Source of the DNA: Rhyacichthys aspro
Taxonomy: Eukaryota > Chordata > Actinopteri > Gobiiformes > Rhyacichthyidae
Assembly: GCA_036850595.1 (NCBI GenBank)
Contig: CM072159.1
Location: forward strand, 29,373,612-29,437,611
DNA: 64,000 bases
Direction of reading: 5' to 3'
The translations under genes and the position numbers were made by a program. Shown here one piece after another: positions 48,096 through 62,400 of this stretch (position 1 is its first letter; each line of letters begins with the position of its first letter). The notes below the pieces were generated by a model. The model had not been told where the DNA came from. It searched no databases and was given only the letters and a program-made list of their open reading frames with translations.

Positions 48096-50025
48096 GATGA
48101 AGCCGGCCTGCAGCAGCATGTCTGCTCTGCCCTTTCGCCACTCAACAGTGCTATGGCCAGCGCGGCTAGGTGTGAATAAATGGCTTTCCTGAGGTCCCAA
48201 ATGAATTCCTATCTACCTGTACACCCATCCATCTCCCCCTCTATTCAACACCAGCCCCGACATCCCAGTTTGTCTGCCCTGCCCTCGCTCCAGCCGCCTC
48301 ACAGCCTCCATATCTCCTGCAGATATAGTATATCAGTGACCGGTGCGTTTGAGCCACAAACCATGGTATTTCCTCATTGCTCACTCGCACTATCCCCTCA
48401 TCGGCAGCTGAGCGGGGCGTCTGGATGCTATCACGCTCCAGGCAATCAGAGATACAGCCATATGTCACAAATAGGTGTCAACTCTTATTACAGCGGGGAG
48501 GGGTTCAAGGCACACGAAAACTCACTTATCAGAAGGACATAGCTGTGACATACCTCCTGCCTCTGCCCCTCTTCCTCCATATAACCTGCTCTGTGCACAA
48601 TATCACACTTTTTCCTTCAGAGGCCAGTAACATTTGGCCAATAACACAAATGTAATACCTCTCTCCTCCACTCTCCAGCGCTGGGCTGCTTTATTTAATG
48701 GACCTGTAAACTGCCACTATACTTTATTTAAAGGTTAGAGTGAACCTGTGGAAATGAGAAGGACACACAGGACCTCGTCTCTTCACAGAGACAATGACTA
48801 TCGGGTAATTTGTTAGAAATTGTATGATTTATTGCTTAGTCTTTGTTTTGGGGAAGATTAGGAGAAGTTGATATAGGAAAAGTTTTTATACGTCTTATCA
48901 TTTTTTCTCATATATTGCATTTTCTGTTGCTCTGAGCTGTTTGAGGCTCTTGTTAGAATTCAGGCTAATATTGTTTCTGGTACAACTAAAGAAAAAAAAA
49001 AGGAAAGGAAAAGAATTGTCAGAATTGCCTCATAACTTTTATTAAGTTTATGTGTATCCTTATGAGAAAACATAGAGCTATATTACAAAATAGTCTTAAG
49101 TGTTGTAGTTTAATAATAGATCTTTCATCACTTCAGCCCCTGATGTAAACACGTGAGGCCATCATCACGTCTGGAGACCCACACGCACTGATTGGTTTGT
49201 CTTTATGACTATTTCATTTATTTTGGCCCGTATTAGAGCACAACTGTCTCCCTGAACTGAGCAATCACACAGTTTACAGACTTAAAGAGACTGTACGCTA
49301 TAACTCTTCACTAAAGCCACATAATACTACTAACCATAAGCCCGTATCTGTAAAAATAAGAAAAATAGATCACATTAAAAGCTCTAATCACTCATGGTTT
49401 ATCGCGTGCTCTGTTGTGTAAAGCCTCGGGTTACAGTTTACTGTCTGTGCGATCACTACTGCTTCTCTTCAGCCGTGGCACTTATAGAAAGAGCGTTCAC
49501 AATGCAGCTGTTGTTCAGCCTTAATGTGGCTTTATGCAGGATAACATCTTCCCGAGCAGAAACAATCACGTTAGCCAAAAGCCTTGTGCTTGCATGTTTC
49601 TCTTTAGCATATACTTACTGTATTGACATGCAAGGATCCTATATTGGATTTCTCTCGTCACTTGTTCCCGCAATCGAAGTGAGCTTCATATTTACATATA
49701 ATTACCATTTAAATAGTTATAACGGCGTATTCCAGTGCAGTCGACTGGCAAAACATGCACAACACAACATCTGCACTGTATAGATGTAATGATGACATTT
49801 AACCCAGTTTACAACACGAGGCTCACACTCCAGCTGGCACTTTCTTTTCCACCACATTTCACTGCTTTGCTTCTGCAAGGCTTCGGAATAACACAGAAAA
49901 ACAAAGCTACATTCAGATGAAATCCAGCAGATGGTCGACAACAAACTGGATGTCATTTTAGTCAAGGAGAGAATTTCCAATAATTGGGTGAGATATTCAG
50001 AAAAATACTGTTTAAAGGTAAGATA
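48096..50025. other. Copy B counterpart of the two invariant blocks
   Basis: Blocks 48096-48595 and 49285-50025 show no difference by eye from 19609-20108 and 20793-21533. The stretch between them has several substitutions and an A-run/GGAAAGG indel near 48995-49012. No gene is supported. Confidence 0.45.
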
Positions 50026-51888
50026 TTTTTACATTTAAAGTGATAAATTTGCAACAGGAAGCCTGGTCACCCTGATCCAGTAAAGCAGGTCTGGAAACTC
50101 TACTTCACAGCGATTTTAACTTGTTATGAATCCTACTAGTTTCTCTAATTCCCTGTTATCTAACTGCACACAGACGCAGTTTGTTCTGTCTTTGTTAGTA
50201 TCGTTCACTGGAAATCTAGCTCGAATCCACAGAGACCAGACTAATTATTTGTACAGAATATTAAAAAAAAGGTTAGCTGACCAGGCTAACACTGTATGTC
50301 CTAAACAGTTTTGACAATTTAACATTACATTTGCATTTATTATATTCAAATAAATTTTAATACCCACTAAAAGAAGTCACATGGGACTCTATAAATATCT
50401 CAGTGAAGTAACTCACTAAAAAGTACTTAGTGGAGTATTTGTGGAGTATCTGAGTAAATGAGGCTCTTTATTCCTGATTCATGTTAAGAATCTAACAAAT
50501 TGAATTCCAGGCTTTCAAATGATTTTCAGGCTCCAATATTTGAGCTGATTCTGTTGCATTACCAATATAACCTCTGCAACATTGTGTGTAGCGTTGGATT
50601 ATTTTGTTATCCTTTGTATATTTACTTTTCAGTTTTGTTCGGTAAGCGTCTTCAATCGACTGGATTTCACGTGAATGGAGCATAAAAGGACTCCCCGCGA
50701 AACTGCAGCCTTTAATGTAAAATGCGGGCTTCCCCTTAAAAGGACGACACAATCAGAACCATTATCAATTTTCCATCTGCCTATTTCTTTTTCTATCAGT
50801 AGTGATTTATATCTCTCTGTTCCATCCTCGTGAGTGTGTTTCTATCTGTAGACCACAGTGGGAGCTCCTGGCGTCTCTGGAGACACTGCCACATCACCAG
50901 TGAGAGGAAATCAGCCGTCAATCCAATTCCTCACTGTTTCCCTCGCTCTCCTTTTGCTGCTATCTGTCTATTATTGTCTGTCCATCTGTCCCTCTTAAAT
51001 CTTCAGGTTTGGGCACGTATAAGGGCCACCTGTCTCCTCCGTACTGACCAGCTTGACCAACATAAGCGTCCTCTTAGCCCACTTCTTATTACTCCTTTGT
51101 CTAGATTCCATCTCAAGCAGTCTTCAGGCTGTTGTGTTTCTCTAGCTTTCCATCCTTTACTGACTTTAAAGAATAGATCCGGATTGGAAATGGCTTAAAG
51201 CTAAAGCACAGTGGAAATCCTTCGACTGATGCTTTCATAAGACTCTCTAAAAGCTTTTTCCAACAATACTTTCCATCACGATTATGGCGGTTCAACTGTA
51301 AGCCAATTACCAATTTACGAATGACAAAATCAGGGCCGGGATGCATAAAGATGAAGATTAGATATAAACCTTGTTAAACACTTAAGGGGTCACCAAAATG
51401 GAGTCGGGGTGACGGCCTCCCATTCAGTGGCTAATGCCCGTGTGCGGAGTCTGGGGATCACACAGGGGTTTTAACCTACCCTGTCAGCCTAAATTAATGA
51501 GGTAATTAAGGGCTCAGGTGGAATTAGCAGCAGACACCTTAAGTGCCCTGAGGCAGGCAGCATGTAAAGCCACGAGGAGGGGACAGCCACGGGCATCAAA
51601 CACAGCGCTGAAGAGGGAGAGGTCAAATCGGACACAAATAAGGCTCTGTTAGGTTTGTCTGGATCCTTGGAGCTGCTGTTTGTGGCGACAGGAGTCATGA
51701 CAGCGGTCTGGAGTTTGCTGCTTGATCTGTCTTAAATCACTTTCAAAAACACACTTTTTCTCTGTGGTTTTAACTCAGAGTGAGGCGTGGTCATTTATTG
51801 TCTTTGTTTTGTTTTAATTCAAGTTTTTAGTCCTTTTGTGCTTTTAACTTGAGTTACACTCAGTGAACAAAATACTGTAACATAAACT

Positions 51889-52888
51889 CAGAAGCAAACA
51901 TGGTAAACTCAGAAGTAAACACGATACAGTCAGAAGTAAACATGATAAACTCAGAAGTAAACATGATAAACTCAGAAGTAAACACGATGCAGTCAGAAGT
52001 AAACACGATACAGTCAGAAGTAAACACGATAAACTCAGAAGTAAACACGATGCAGTCAGAAGTAAACACGATACAGTCAGAAGTAAACACGATAAACTCA
52101 GAAGTAAACACAATACAGTCAGAAGTAAACACAATACAGTCAGAAGTAAACACGATACAGTCAGAAGTAAACAAGATAAACTCAGAAGTAAACACGATAA
52201 ACTCAGAAGTAAACACGATACAGTCAGAAGTAAACACGATAAACTCAGAAGTAAACACGATGCAGTCAGAAGTAAACACGATACAGTCAGAAGTAAACAC
52301 GATAAACTCAGAAGTAAACACGATACAGTCAGAAGTAAACACGATAAACTCAGAAGTAAACACGATACAGTCAGAAGTAAACACGATAAACTAAAGTAAA
52401 CATGATAAACTCAGAAGTAAACATGATAAACTCAGAAGTAAACATGATAAACTCAGAAGTAAACACGATAAACTCAGAAGTAAACACGATGCAGTCAGAA
52501 GTAAACACAATACAGTCAGAAGTAAACACGATAAACTCAGAAGTAAACATGATACAGTCAGAAGTAAACACGATAAACTCAGAAGTAAACACGATGCAGT
52601 CAGAAGTAAACACAATACAGTCAGAAGTAAACACGATAAACTCAGAAGTAAACACGATAGAGTCAGAAGTAAACACGATAAACTAAAGTAAACATGATAA
52701 ACTCAGAAGTAAACACGATAAACTCAGAAGTAAACACGATAAACTAAAGTAAACACGATAAACTCAGAAGTAAACACGATAAACTCAGAAGTAAACACGA
52801 TAAACTCAGAAGTAAACACGATAAACTAAAGTAAACATGATAAACTCAGAAGTAAACACGATACAGTCAGAAGTAAACACGATAAAGC
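51889..52888 (+). repeat. 21-bp minisatellite, copy B (48 units, uninterrupted)
   Basis: Forty-four 21-bp units and four 19-bp units cover exactly 1000 bp. Unit ends alternate among AAACT, ACAGT, GCAGT and one AGAGT. A three-unit pattern GCAGT, ACAGT, AAACT (63 bp) recurs at least five times, a higher-order repeat. The four 19-bp units (AAAG for CAGAAG) lie in the second half, two of them after runs of three consecutive AAACT units. Frames of 164 and 174 codons on opposite strands are by-products of the period and break at the 19-bp units. Copy A has 19 units at the same site. Confidence 0.95.
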
Positions 52889-53055
52889 AGTGTTTCAGTT
52901 TGATGTGTGTAATACCCTCTCAGATGATGTCCGAAGTTTTTTTAATTTTTTTTATTAACTCTTCCTGTTTTATTTTGTCTTTTACTTCAGGACAGCACTT
53001 TGAAATGGTCACTGTATGAATTATGCTAAATAAATAAAACTGCCTTAATGGAAAT
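52884..53055 (+). pseudogene. Old L2-like LINE remnant and 3' UTR, copy B
   Basis: Counterpart of 25025-25195. The frame after the last array unit reads KAVFQFDVCNTLSDDVR and then decays. It is followed by GACAGCACTTTGAAATGG and AAATAAATAAAACTGCC, the LINE-like end. Here the reading SDDVRS replaces SDDVRG because of base changes near 52933. Confidence 0.5.
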
Positions 53056-55810
53056 ATGCCTAATGTAGCATACAAGTGCATGCATTCCTTTTTTTTATTT
53101 CATTTGTTTAGGATTTTTGATTTTTAAAATACTACAAAAGGACTTTTCAGAAGCTTCATTGAGAGATGTGACTTATAACTTTTGAAAACAGGCCTTCCTT
53201 TGTTTGTTGGCCATGCATCTTTTGTTTGTCAACTTTTTTTGTATTTTTTTGTATTTTAACCTAACACCATGCGAGTTTGAGGAGTGTTTAACTTTATGAA
53301 TAAAATAATGGACTATACTGTAGTTTGATCATATATTTTACGTTTGCAGAACCACGGCAACAACTTTCTTATTAATTAAAATGAGATTAAAATGAAATCA
53401 AACTAAACTACAAGATCAAGGGCTTATTTTTTGTTCTAGGGGTGAGTACGAACAGATGCAGAAGAAACTGTCAGTGGTCGCAGTTGGATAATGTTACAAC
53501 CAATTAGAGAAACAAAGGATCTCTTAAAACCAGTTCTTTAATCAATAAAGAGTTATGATTGGTTCAACAACACTGATATCCACTCAGAAATAACCCACAC
53601 AGCCCTACTTTAACAATACAGAACATCCCTTTAAGCTCTGCATCATGTGACCAGGTGAGGATGTGGCGGATTTAGGACGCTCTTTTAGGGTCTTTAGAGT
53701 GATTATATTGCATTGAGTGGTGCAGTCATAAAATCACTCAAATTAAAGCCTTCATAAAAAACTCCTCCAGGAATTACATCCACCTGAAGGATCCTTGATG
53801 ATGGTCTGTTGCTCGATGCTAGTATTTATTCCACTTGAGAAAGCTGATCTGTGAAAATTTGAGATGACTCACATTCACAGTTAAGAGCACACTCTACATT
53901 AAAATGAAAGTTAAATAAATAATGCCAGCTGTAAAATCTGCTAGAATCTGTGTTTTTTTTAATGAGATAGGGCTCTGTCAAGTTTATTTTTCACTGTGAG
54001 TATGTACCTTGAGCTTGAGCCACTATTCTGGTTGTTACGACAGCTACAAGTCCATTGGTGGAGAATTAAATGTAAAAGTGTTTTAGCTCTCTCTCTAGCA
54101 CTTAGTCCAGTGAAGCAGTTTCTCATTAGAAAAGTGTTCGAATGATGTGTCTGTGACTGAAACAAGTCCCATATTTGATGCACATAATTATATAAAGACA
54201 CCAGGAGGAGAAATGAGAAGCAGAGTGATTTCACAAGTGATTGAGTCAAAGACACAGGTGGGTTTTTAACCTGTCGTTTTTCTAATTCCAAACACCACAG
54301 GGAGCTTTGGGTGGTTTTCTCAGGCAAACGCTCCAAAGCCTTATTACATTCACAGTGACCATTTTTTTTTGTCCATCCGTCAGAGCTAATTAGGTTCACT
54401 GTTCACACTTTCCCTGACAGTGTCAATGATATCTCATCAGAGAGAGCATACAATGAAAAGACAAAAACTATGTTCAATATGGCCTGTAGCTCATTATAAT
54501 ACACTATTACACAATATATACAGTATACACAACACACTATCACCACCATCAAGGACTTTTGTTCTTAAGGTGTGTGTATCTTCAGAATTAAACACATATT
54601 TTCTTTTTTTTTACAAATAAATCTAAAATAAAAAAGAAGAGTAGTACACATTTAGTTCAATATCATTTAGTACTGCGCAAAGCATGTGTTTTTAGTAAAT
54701 AACGCTGACTATATTCTAAATAAAAACAGTGAATATCTTAATGAAGTGTGACTAAAAAAAAAACATTAGCATTTTAGTTTGCAACCCTTTCCCAAAACAA
54801 TGCAAATTACATTTTTTACCATAACAACTGTTGCTTTGCTGCTACCAGTTCATCCATGTTTGGCATTTGTGTGATACATATTAAACATGGACTGACCCCA
54901 TTCATTTTAGGGTTTACCAATGTATACTGACAGTAAAGCTAACATGAACTGTGCATTTTTATTTAGTGCAATAGCTGTGACCCCTTGTGAATGCAGTATA
55001 CGCAGTAATCAGACAGTAGTTAACGCCACTTGACTTCTTTCATATGTTATTAGCCTCTGTTAACTCTTTTCTTCTGTATTATAACAAACCCACAATAGAG
55101 CAGGCTGTTATGGTACTTTTCAGTCACACACACAAAATAAATAATAGTTGCTCATTGAGTATATATTACTTCTTGGACATTTTTTAATACTTCCATCAGT
55201 TTTGTAAATTTGTCCCACTGTGAATGATGGAACTGCAGTGTGTTTACTGCGGTGGACTGAGGTTGTTGTTGTTGTTGTGGTTGTTGTCGTCACGATTGTC
55301 CTTTAGGCTCGTCCTCTGGTGTCAGTCAATAGTTTGGTTCCTGCAGGTTTGACTTTTCTCCTCTAACACATGACAACAGACCCGTTGCGTGCTCTGCTGG
55401 ACCGACTCCCTCCTCACTCTTCTGCTTCTCGTCCCGGGGTTATCCACATATGACACCTGCCACTGCCGTTTTCTGCGCTCAATCTGACGTCTGGCGGACT
55501 CACCTGACGATATGACCTGCTCTCTTCTCTACCACCTTCACACTTTAACCCTCGGTGTTTATTGACCTCTTTGAGCCCTCTTCTGACCCCAACCACAATC
55601 CAAATGTCAGCTTTGAAACTGGATCAGTGTGAGTTCTTAAACCCCGCCAAGCACACACTCTGTTTTGTGGAAGTACTTTTCTGACAAGCGTCCTAAACAT
55701 ACTTTTTGTCATCCGTTGTTCCAGAAACGTCCAGGATCAGCGCTCGGGGCATAGGTGAATTTGTTTTATCTGGCATTTTCAGCAGTGATATTCTTCTTCT
55801 TCTTCTTTTC
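53056..55810. other. Noncoding part of copy B, relatively divergent
   Basis: Counterpart of 25196-27885. It has many SNPs and small indels against copy A and no conserved frame. The CTT-rich tract near 55790-55806 differs in length from copy A. Confidence 0.6.
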
Positions 55811-56462
55811 TCCTCCTTTCTCCTCTTCCGTCTTTTCTTCTTCTTTTTTCAGGCTCAGTGAACTGAGGGAAAATGACATTTAATTACAGGAGAGCAGTCA
55901 CGCAGTTCGGCTAATTACGATCCCGGGAGTTCAGTCATCATATCTAATTAACTTTCACTTTCATGAAAGCTTAATGCAGCTCCATAGCTCGGCTCTGCAT
56001 GTGCAACACTTCAGGAATATTGACAACTCGCTGGAAATTAATTTGAAAAAAGAACTTATTACCAACAAAAACAGAGTTGTCTTTTAACCTCTTCAACTTC
56101 TACCTTTTTTAAAATACAGTCAGCGCCGAGGATAATCATAATTGATCGAGCCGCGCATTATACTTAAAGTAAATGAATGTAATCAATCACTCAGAAGGCG
56201 GTGATAATTCATAGGTGTATTGATTGTTAAAAGCACACAGCATAGTCTGATTCACATTCATTATGACACTCTCTGAGGACAATCAATTCATTATTATGCT
56301 TGCCCTTGACCACATTGTTAGTGTGCTTACTGGGGCATAATTCACAAAGTGTATGCACATATTTGTTGAGGGTGTCATTCTTCATATAACGAGTGAACTG
56401 GATTTATTGGATCTACTTTAAAGGCCACTTCTTTTTTTTATTGATATATATTTTGTTGCTGG
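55811..56462. promoter_or_regulatory. Candidate enhancer block, copy B
   Basis: Counterpart of 27886-28537 with no difference seen by eye. The PBX-HOX-like ATCAATCA is at 56182-56189. Confidence 0.35.
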
Positions 56463-59400
56463 GGATACTGTCCATCACCCTCTTTTAAATCTCAAATCTC
56501 TGGTATAACATTTTGTATTTCCAGTCCAACTTTTCCTACAACCCTTTCCTCAAAAATTCTCTGTTAAAAAAGACGTTATTGTTTTGTTATTATCTTATTT
56601 TTGCTAGTGGACAGTTTATTTAACCTGGGACCTGTATAAAACCATCTGAACTTACATTGATATGTCTCTTTTACCTGGCTAAACTAAACATTATAATCAT
56701 GGGTTATTTCTTGCAGGCGGCGCTGGCATTCAACGATCACAATGACAGAATGGAGATATATTAATCTGAAGGCTCTAATATGAAAATACACTACATTTAT
56801 CTCCAAAATGAATGGCAGAGAAGACTAAATAAATGGCACACACACATTCAAACAAGCAACCTACTGTTTAAATGTCAAATAAAATCATAATCACTGAAGG
56901 TTTTAATCAGTTTTAATAAAGCAGACTTTCAAAACATGTCTTTTATTACAAATATGTTTAAACTTCTAAGTCACGCCTGTCTTTTGAGATTTATGTTCAC
57001 TATACATTCAGCACAGAAAGCATTACTTGAACCAGTTTTGTGATCTCCAAAAACCCGAGTTAATCTCAAAGTTTCCTTGCTTTGACCCTTAATCCTGCTT
57101 AGTACACGCCCCGGACTAGACCTCTGTGACCGTTTTGACAAACAGCTGTGTACGGTTCAGGCATTTTTAGAGATTTGTTTTGTTTTTTGTTTCAAGAAGA
57201 AAGTGGTTGTTTTTGGAGTTGATATAAAAACATAAAACAGTTCATTTCAAAGATGGTTTAACGCCATAAAACAATTTTTAATTAAAGATCACCTGCTCTA
57301 TAAGATTTCTACAATAAGATAGTTTTGTGCATTTTAAAATAATATTTATATAATATCTTATGTTATGATAAAACATATTTTTTTAACATTTAAGCCAAGT
57401 TAAAGGTTTTATATGAGTTATTTGTACATTATTATTTCTAAATTTCTACAGTAATTGTCTGCACACTCCCAGTTTGGAGAAGCAGACAGGAGCTGACAGA
57501 GGCTTCTTGTTATGTACAGATGCTAATGAGGCCAGTGAAAACACATTTTAGAACAAAACATCTAAAACTTTAAACACTACAATCAGTACAAGTGTGTTTT
57601 TGACAGAATGATTTTTTTTAATGCTTTTATTCTTTTAAACCAAAGGAGAGGTCTACTGCGGAAATATCATTTTTTGACCACATATTTAAATTACATTCTG
57701 ATAGCTCAGTCTTTTAAATGTTAAGTGTTTATAATCCATTTTTATGGCCATACTTACAGCTGCTCGTGTCTGTCTGCATCTCCCTGAATGACATTTACAA
57801 AATACTGAACAAACCATTTAACCAAAGCGCTCTTTCTGTCTCCATTTGTTGTCGATCGAGACTCGTCCTGCTTTAAATACTGCTGTTGTTAATGGGATAT
57901 GTTCCTCTGTGAGACCTGGGATCACACCAGTTCACTAAGCACTGTGCTAATTGGTGACTTCAAATCCCCTCAGTCTACGCCAAACTGTGTAAAGGTCAAT
58001 CCCACTTATAAAACTGTTTTATAATTGTTTTATATTAACAGAAGCCAGTCCAGAAAATCTATTAAATAAAAATGTTCTGAGGTGTTCGGACTCCTACCAT
58101 TGTCATCCCTAAATCAGCTTTTACAAGAGAAACTTTAGTTCTAAGCTTACGTTAAAAACAGCAGAGTGAAAAGCACAATGATGATGCTCCATGCGACGCA
58201 CATCTAGTGATTTAGCTTTACACTGCGGGCCCCCCTCACACGGCAGCGGTGTGACAAATGTTAGTGGCCTGCCATAATGCTGCAAACATCAGCGATCCCC
58301 ACAAGGAGGATTAATGCCTCGTCTGGCTTTTATTATGCTGTCCCGCTGTCCTTCGCTGGTCGCCCATTCATCCTTGTAAGATGTCCATATCTGTTGCGGC
58401 GCTGGTGCATACGTGCGTCCTCGCGTGCATGCCTTCTGCCTGCACCGAAGCCACTGCATGCCGCTCCTGTGAGATCCTGAAAGCGCGTCCCAGAGGAGGT
58501 TAAATCACTTGTCCAGCGGCGTGCCTTCCAGGGCCGTGTCTGGCTTGTCTTATCAATCTATCGACATGGCACCTGCGCTGCCGGTTGCGCTCACAGGCCG
58601 ATGCAGTAGACGGGCCTCACCGCAAAGGAATACTAATGGGGATGCAGATAGCTTTTGGTTTGGCTACCTCAGCAGACATTGATCCCCCTGCGGACCTCTG
58701 TGGTGGTGACAGATGGACTGTCACCTCTGAATGAGAGGAGATTGGGACACGTCCCCTCACATCTCCCTCAGTGGGTACAGCCTCGCTCCTGTTTGTCTCT
58801 CTGCTCCTGTCCCACCGCTCTCTCTTTATGCCCCTTGCTCAATACTCATTCCCTCTTTAGCTCAGCGTGCGCCTGGAGTCTATTCCACAGAAAGGTTGCT
58901 GCCCGAGCCGCTGTAGATCATTTATCTGAACAATGCATTTTGGAAATACTCCAAAGTTTCTCACACAAAGTCACAGAGAGAACATTTTTAATCATAAATA
59001 ACCTGGGTTTGTCCTGTCATGAAGAAAACAAAGAGGGCAGAGTGAGTTTGGTTTAGTGTCACGCTGAGTCCTCAGTCTGTCACTGTGGCATCGACATGAC
59101 ACAGAATCAGGTTTGACTCTGAAATGAGTTAAATGCTCACTTTACTTTAGAGCTCAGAGGAGAGTATGGACCCAGAAACACAACTAAGGGCAGCGATGAT
59201 CTTTGAAAACAGATTGTAGTCAAAGGAAGTGTTAGAAAAGATGAGCAGGAGATCACAAATGTAAAGGTGAAGAGGCAAAAACACTTAAAATTACACTTAA
59301 AATATTATAAACTAAGACATCTCAGGGATTACAAGATTGTTTTCCCAGAGAGACATTGCATACAGTATATACTTTAATACAAATAATCCATATGACTGAA

Positions 59401-62400
59401 TGTGAAGATAAATAAAATAGATAATTTTTCAGCGTTAATCTCAGTCCTTTTAGTGGTTACAGAGCTTGTGTGGATCGAACGAGAAGGAAAACAACACAAA
59501 TTGGTTCACCTCATTGAAGACCTAATAAACTACAGTTTTGATTCTCAGAGCCACTGTTAAAGGACACTGTAAATGTACAGAGCCTATATCAATGAGTGAC
59601 CTGTACGACCTGGAAAAACGGTGACAGAACTTTGCCACATACCACTTACACACTGCTGAAATCCTTTTAAAAAGTGTTTCAACCTGTTGTTGGTTTGCGG
59701 CTGTGTATTTTATGTTTTCTTCATGATGCTCTTCAGGGACTTACTGCCTTTTAAATGTCTTTGAGGCTCAGTAGTTTTTCTGCTCCATCTGAAATCCCTT
59801 TAAAGTACTGTTTCTTTGTAAATTTACACATTTCAGCTGAGTCAATATACTTGTTTGTGGGCTGTTTTTAATGCACTGGGGCTTTCCCTGGTAACTCTCT
59901 GTTACTGCTCTGAAAACTGTGGACAAATCCCTCAGGAAGAGTCTGCAGAAACACCGGCTTAAAGTTTACAGAGTTCAATGTGTCTGTGAGGAAGCACTTC
60001 TCAAAATCATAATCACCTCAAAGCCATTTTGGTGGTTCCTAAACAAATTAAAATGAAGAATAACCTGTCTTTTAATGCTCATATAACTGTGAGTGAGGGG
60101 CTTCTCTACATGAATAACACATATTTATATAGGAAAATCAGATTATTATTGCTGACAGAATCCCTTACTTTGTACAAATCCTAAAAAGTAACATATAGTG
60201 TTGCTTTATTAAAATTAGGACATTCAACTTTTGATTTTCCTCTTTTATTGTAGACTTTCAATCTTCAAAACTGACATTGCTACACTAAAATAGCTGTAGA
60301 AATGTCACAAGGCAGAGCAATAAATAAATCACTTTTCCAGAATAACGTTTGTAAATATGGATGTCTTCTATAACCTAAATGTCTCTATAATTCTTTATCA
60401 GTCACTGAAGTCATCTTTGTCTGCTCTACAAATGTATTCTCTAATGTATTTTCTTTTGTTGCACAAATATGGTGACAGCTGATTGCAAATATAGACGATA
60501 TTGATCTGACTATTTTCAGATAGAATGTGAATATGAGTAAATGAAGTGAATAACCTGTTGACTAGTCGTGCTCCATCCACAGCCCCCTCCCCTCCTCCGC
60601 TCGTCTCCAAATCCCACTTATCAGCCACCAGCGCCTGCGTCGTATTGAGAGAAGCTATGCAAATGACTGCAAGGGAAAGGCCAGATCTAATCTTAAGGTT
60701 TATTCTAATTAAAAGTGATTTACTTTCCCTGCAATTCCCTGAGAGGGAAGCTTAATGTCCTGTTTTCAAAGGAGATGGCATCCTCTAACTCAATTAGGTG
60801 GGAGAAGATGCACTTGGGTGAAGTTTACTCAGGGTGGAACTGCTTAACATGCAGCAAATACAGACGTGCAGTGGGACCTTTAGGCTTATGAGAGGAAAAG
60901 GACAGGGAAAAGTCAAGGTTAAAGAGCGACACAATCTGTTATTACGTTTGTATTCCGTGCATCTCAGGTTAAAGCCTTCTCAGATCTGCAGCATTTTTTT
61001 CCCCTGAATTCCAAATGATTAATAATTCCTGTTATAATAGCACTATACATACTTGAGTTTAAAATGTCAAGTGATTTGTCTTTAATTTAGTCAAATACTA
61101 TTTTTCAGGTTCAACAGAGGCATCAAGAGTGATTTGGCTTATTTTGGAGAAAATAAATTAGTATATCGTTCAGTTTTGAACAAAATTAAAGCAACCCTAA
61201 CTTTTCTCCAGCAGAGGGCGCAGATCCCTCTCTGTGCAACCTCACTGTCCGCGTCGGCCATGTTTGTTTACCATTAGAGACGTTTAAGACGGCAAGTTTG
61301 GAAGAAAAGACATGTCTTCTGAAACAGTTGGGTCAGTTTAGTGTATTTTGTACAAATATGACTCTGATAGGGTGCAGTGTATTGACCTATTTTCTTTATT
61401 ATATGTGTCGTGTGGTAGAGCCTCATTCTAAGGATCTCTCACAATATGCCACCGTCCCTGAAGCAGGAAGCTTTACTGGAGGTTTGTGTAGCTCATGAAA
61501 ACCTGGCCCAACATTTAAACATATCATAGTCCTGACTTATGGACTTCATAGCCGCTGACATTTTAGGAATAGATCAAAGTACTCAAACTCTGCATTCATG
61601 TAAAACAATGAATTTTATATTAAAATAAAAATTAAAAGCTCTCAACCAAAAATACGACTAAAACACTGGCAGTTCCTGGACCAGGGTTTGAACTTGTGAT
61701 CTTCTGACAATGCCACCGACTTTGAAATAAATGTCAAAAAGTGTTTACTAGCTCTTTTCTCCAAGTACACTCCGAGTACATTTACTTCAAGTATCTGATC
61801 AAACTTGTCCACTCTGAGCTTCATGCATGTTCTTTCTTATATCTTCAGATGAAGTCAGTAAAATTTCACAGTTGCAGACAATAACAGAATGATAAGATAC
61901 ACTAATCACAGCAGATCTGTCTAAATAATCCTAATTTATGGTTAAATCTTTTAACGTAGAGTTGTTTTCAGCAGCTCCAGATTAAGTAGTCCAGATGGAA
62001 ATTTTGATTTAAATCTATCTATTTAATATCCTTAAGTGTTGACTCCAAACAGGTTTGAAGCATTTGCCCCAGAGCGGCGGAGGTTCCTGAGAGTCAGACA
62101 TGATGATAGCCACAGGACGTACAGTAGATAAGCTGGTGATGATTCTAATGCAGTGAATGAATTGTACATTTCCAGTGCAGGCCCTCATTGACACAGGCTC
62201 CACTTAGTGCTGTCACTCCCCTTCACCACCACAACCACTTAGTGAATAAAGGTCAGGCAATCAGGCATCTGGAAGGACAGCTAATTTGTCATCCCTCGAC
62301 AAACGTGTCAGAGTCCGATCTTGTCCGCGGGGCTTGATACCGCAACAAGCCGTAAAGGTTAAGAGATTCAAAGAGCGCCCCCTCCTCCGCTTCCCCCGTC

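Noticed and set aside
51860..52686. Several 94- to 174-codon frames in the copy B array as genes
   Set aside because: They are by-products of the 21-bp period, end at the 19-bp units, and occur on both strands at once.
51889..52888. CRISPR-like array
   Set aside because: The repeats are directly adjacent with no unique spacers, in vertebrate DNA; it is a minisatellite.
53959..54399. 146-codon minus-strand frame in copy B
   Set aside because: The counterpart in copy A (26205-26447) is only 80 codons because of small indels, which is not the behaviour of a conserved coding exon.
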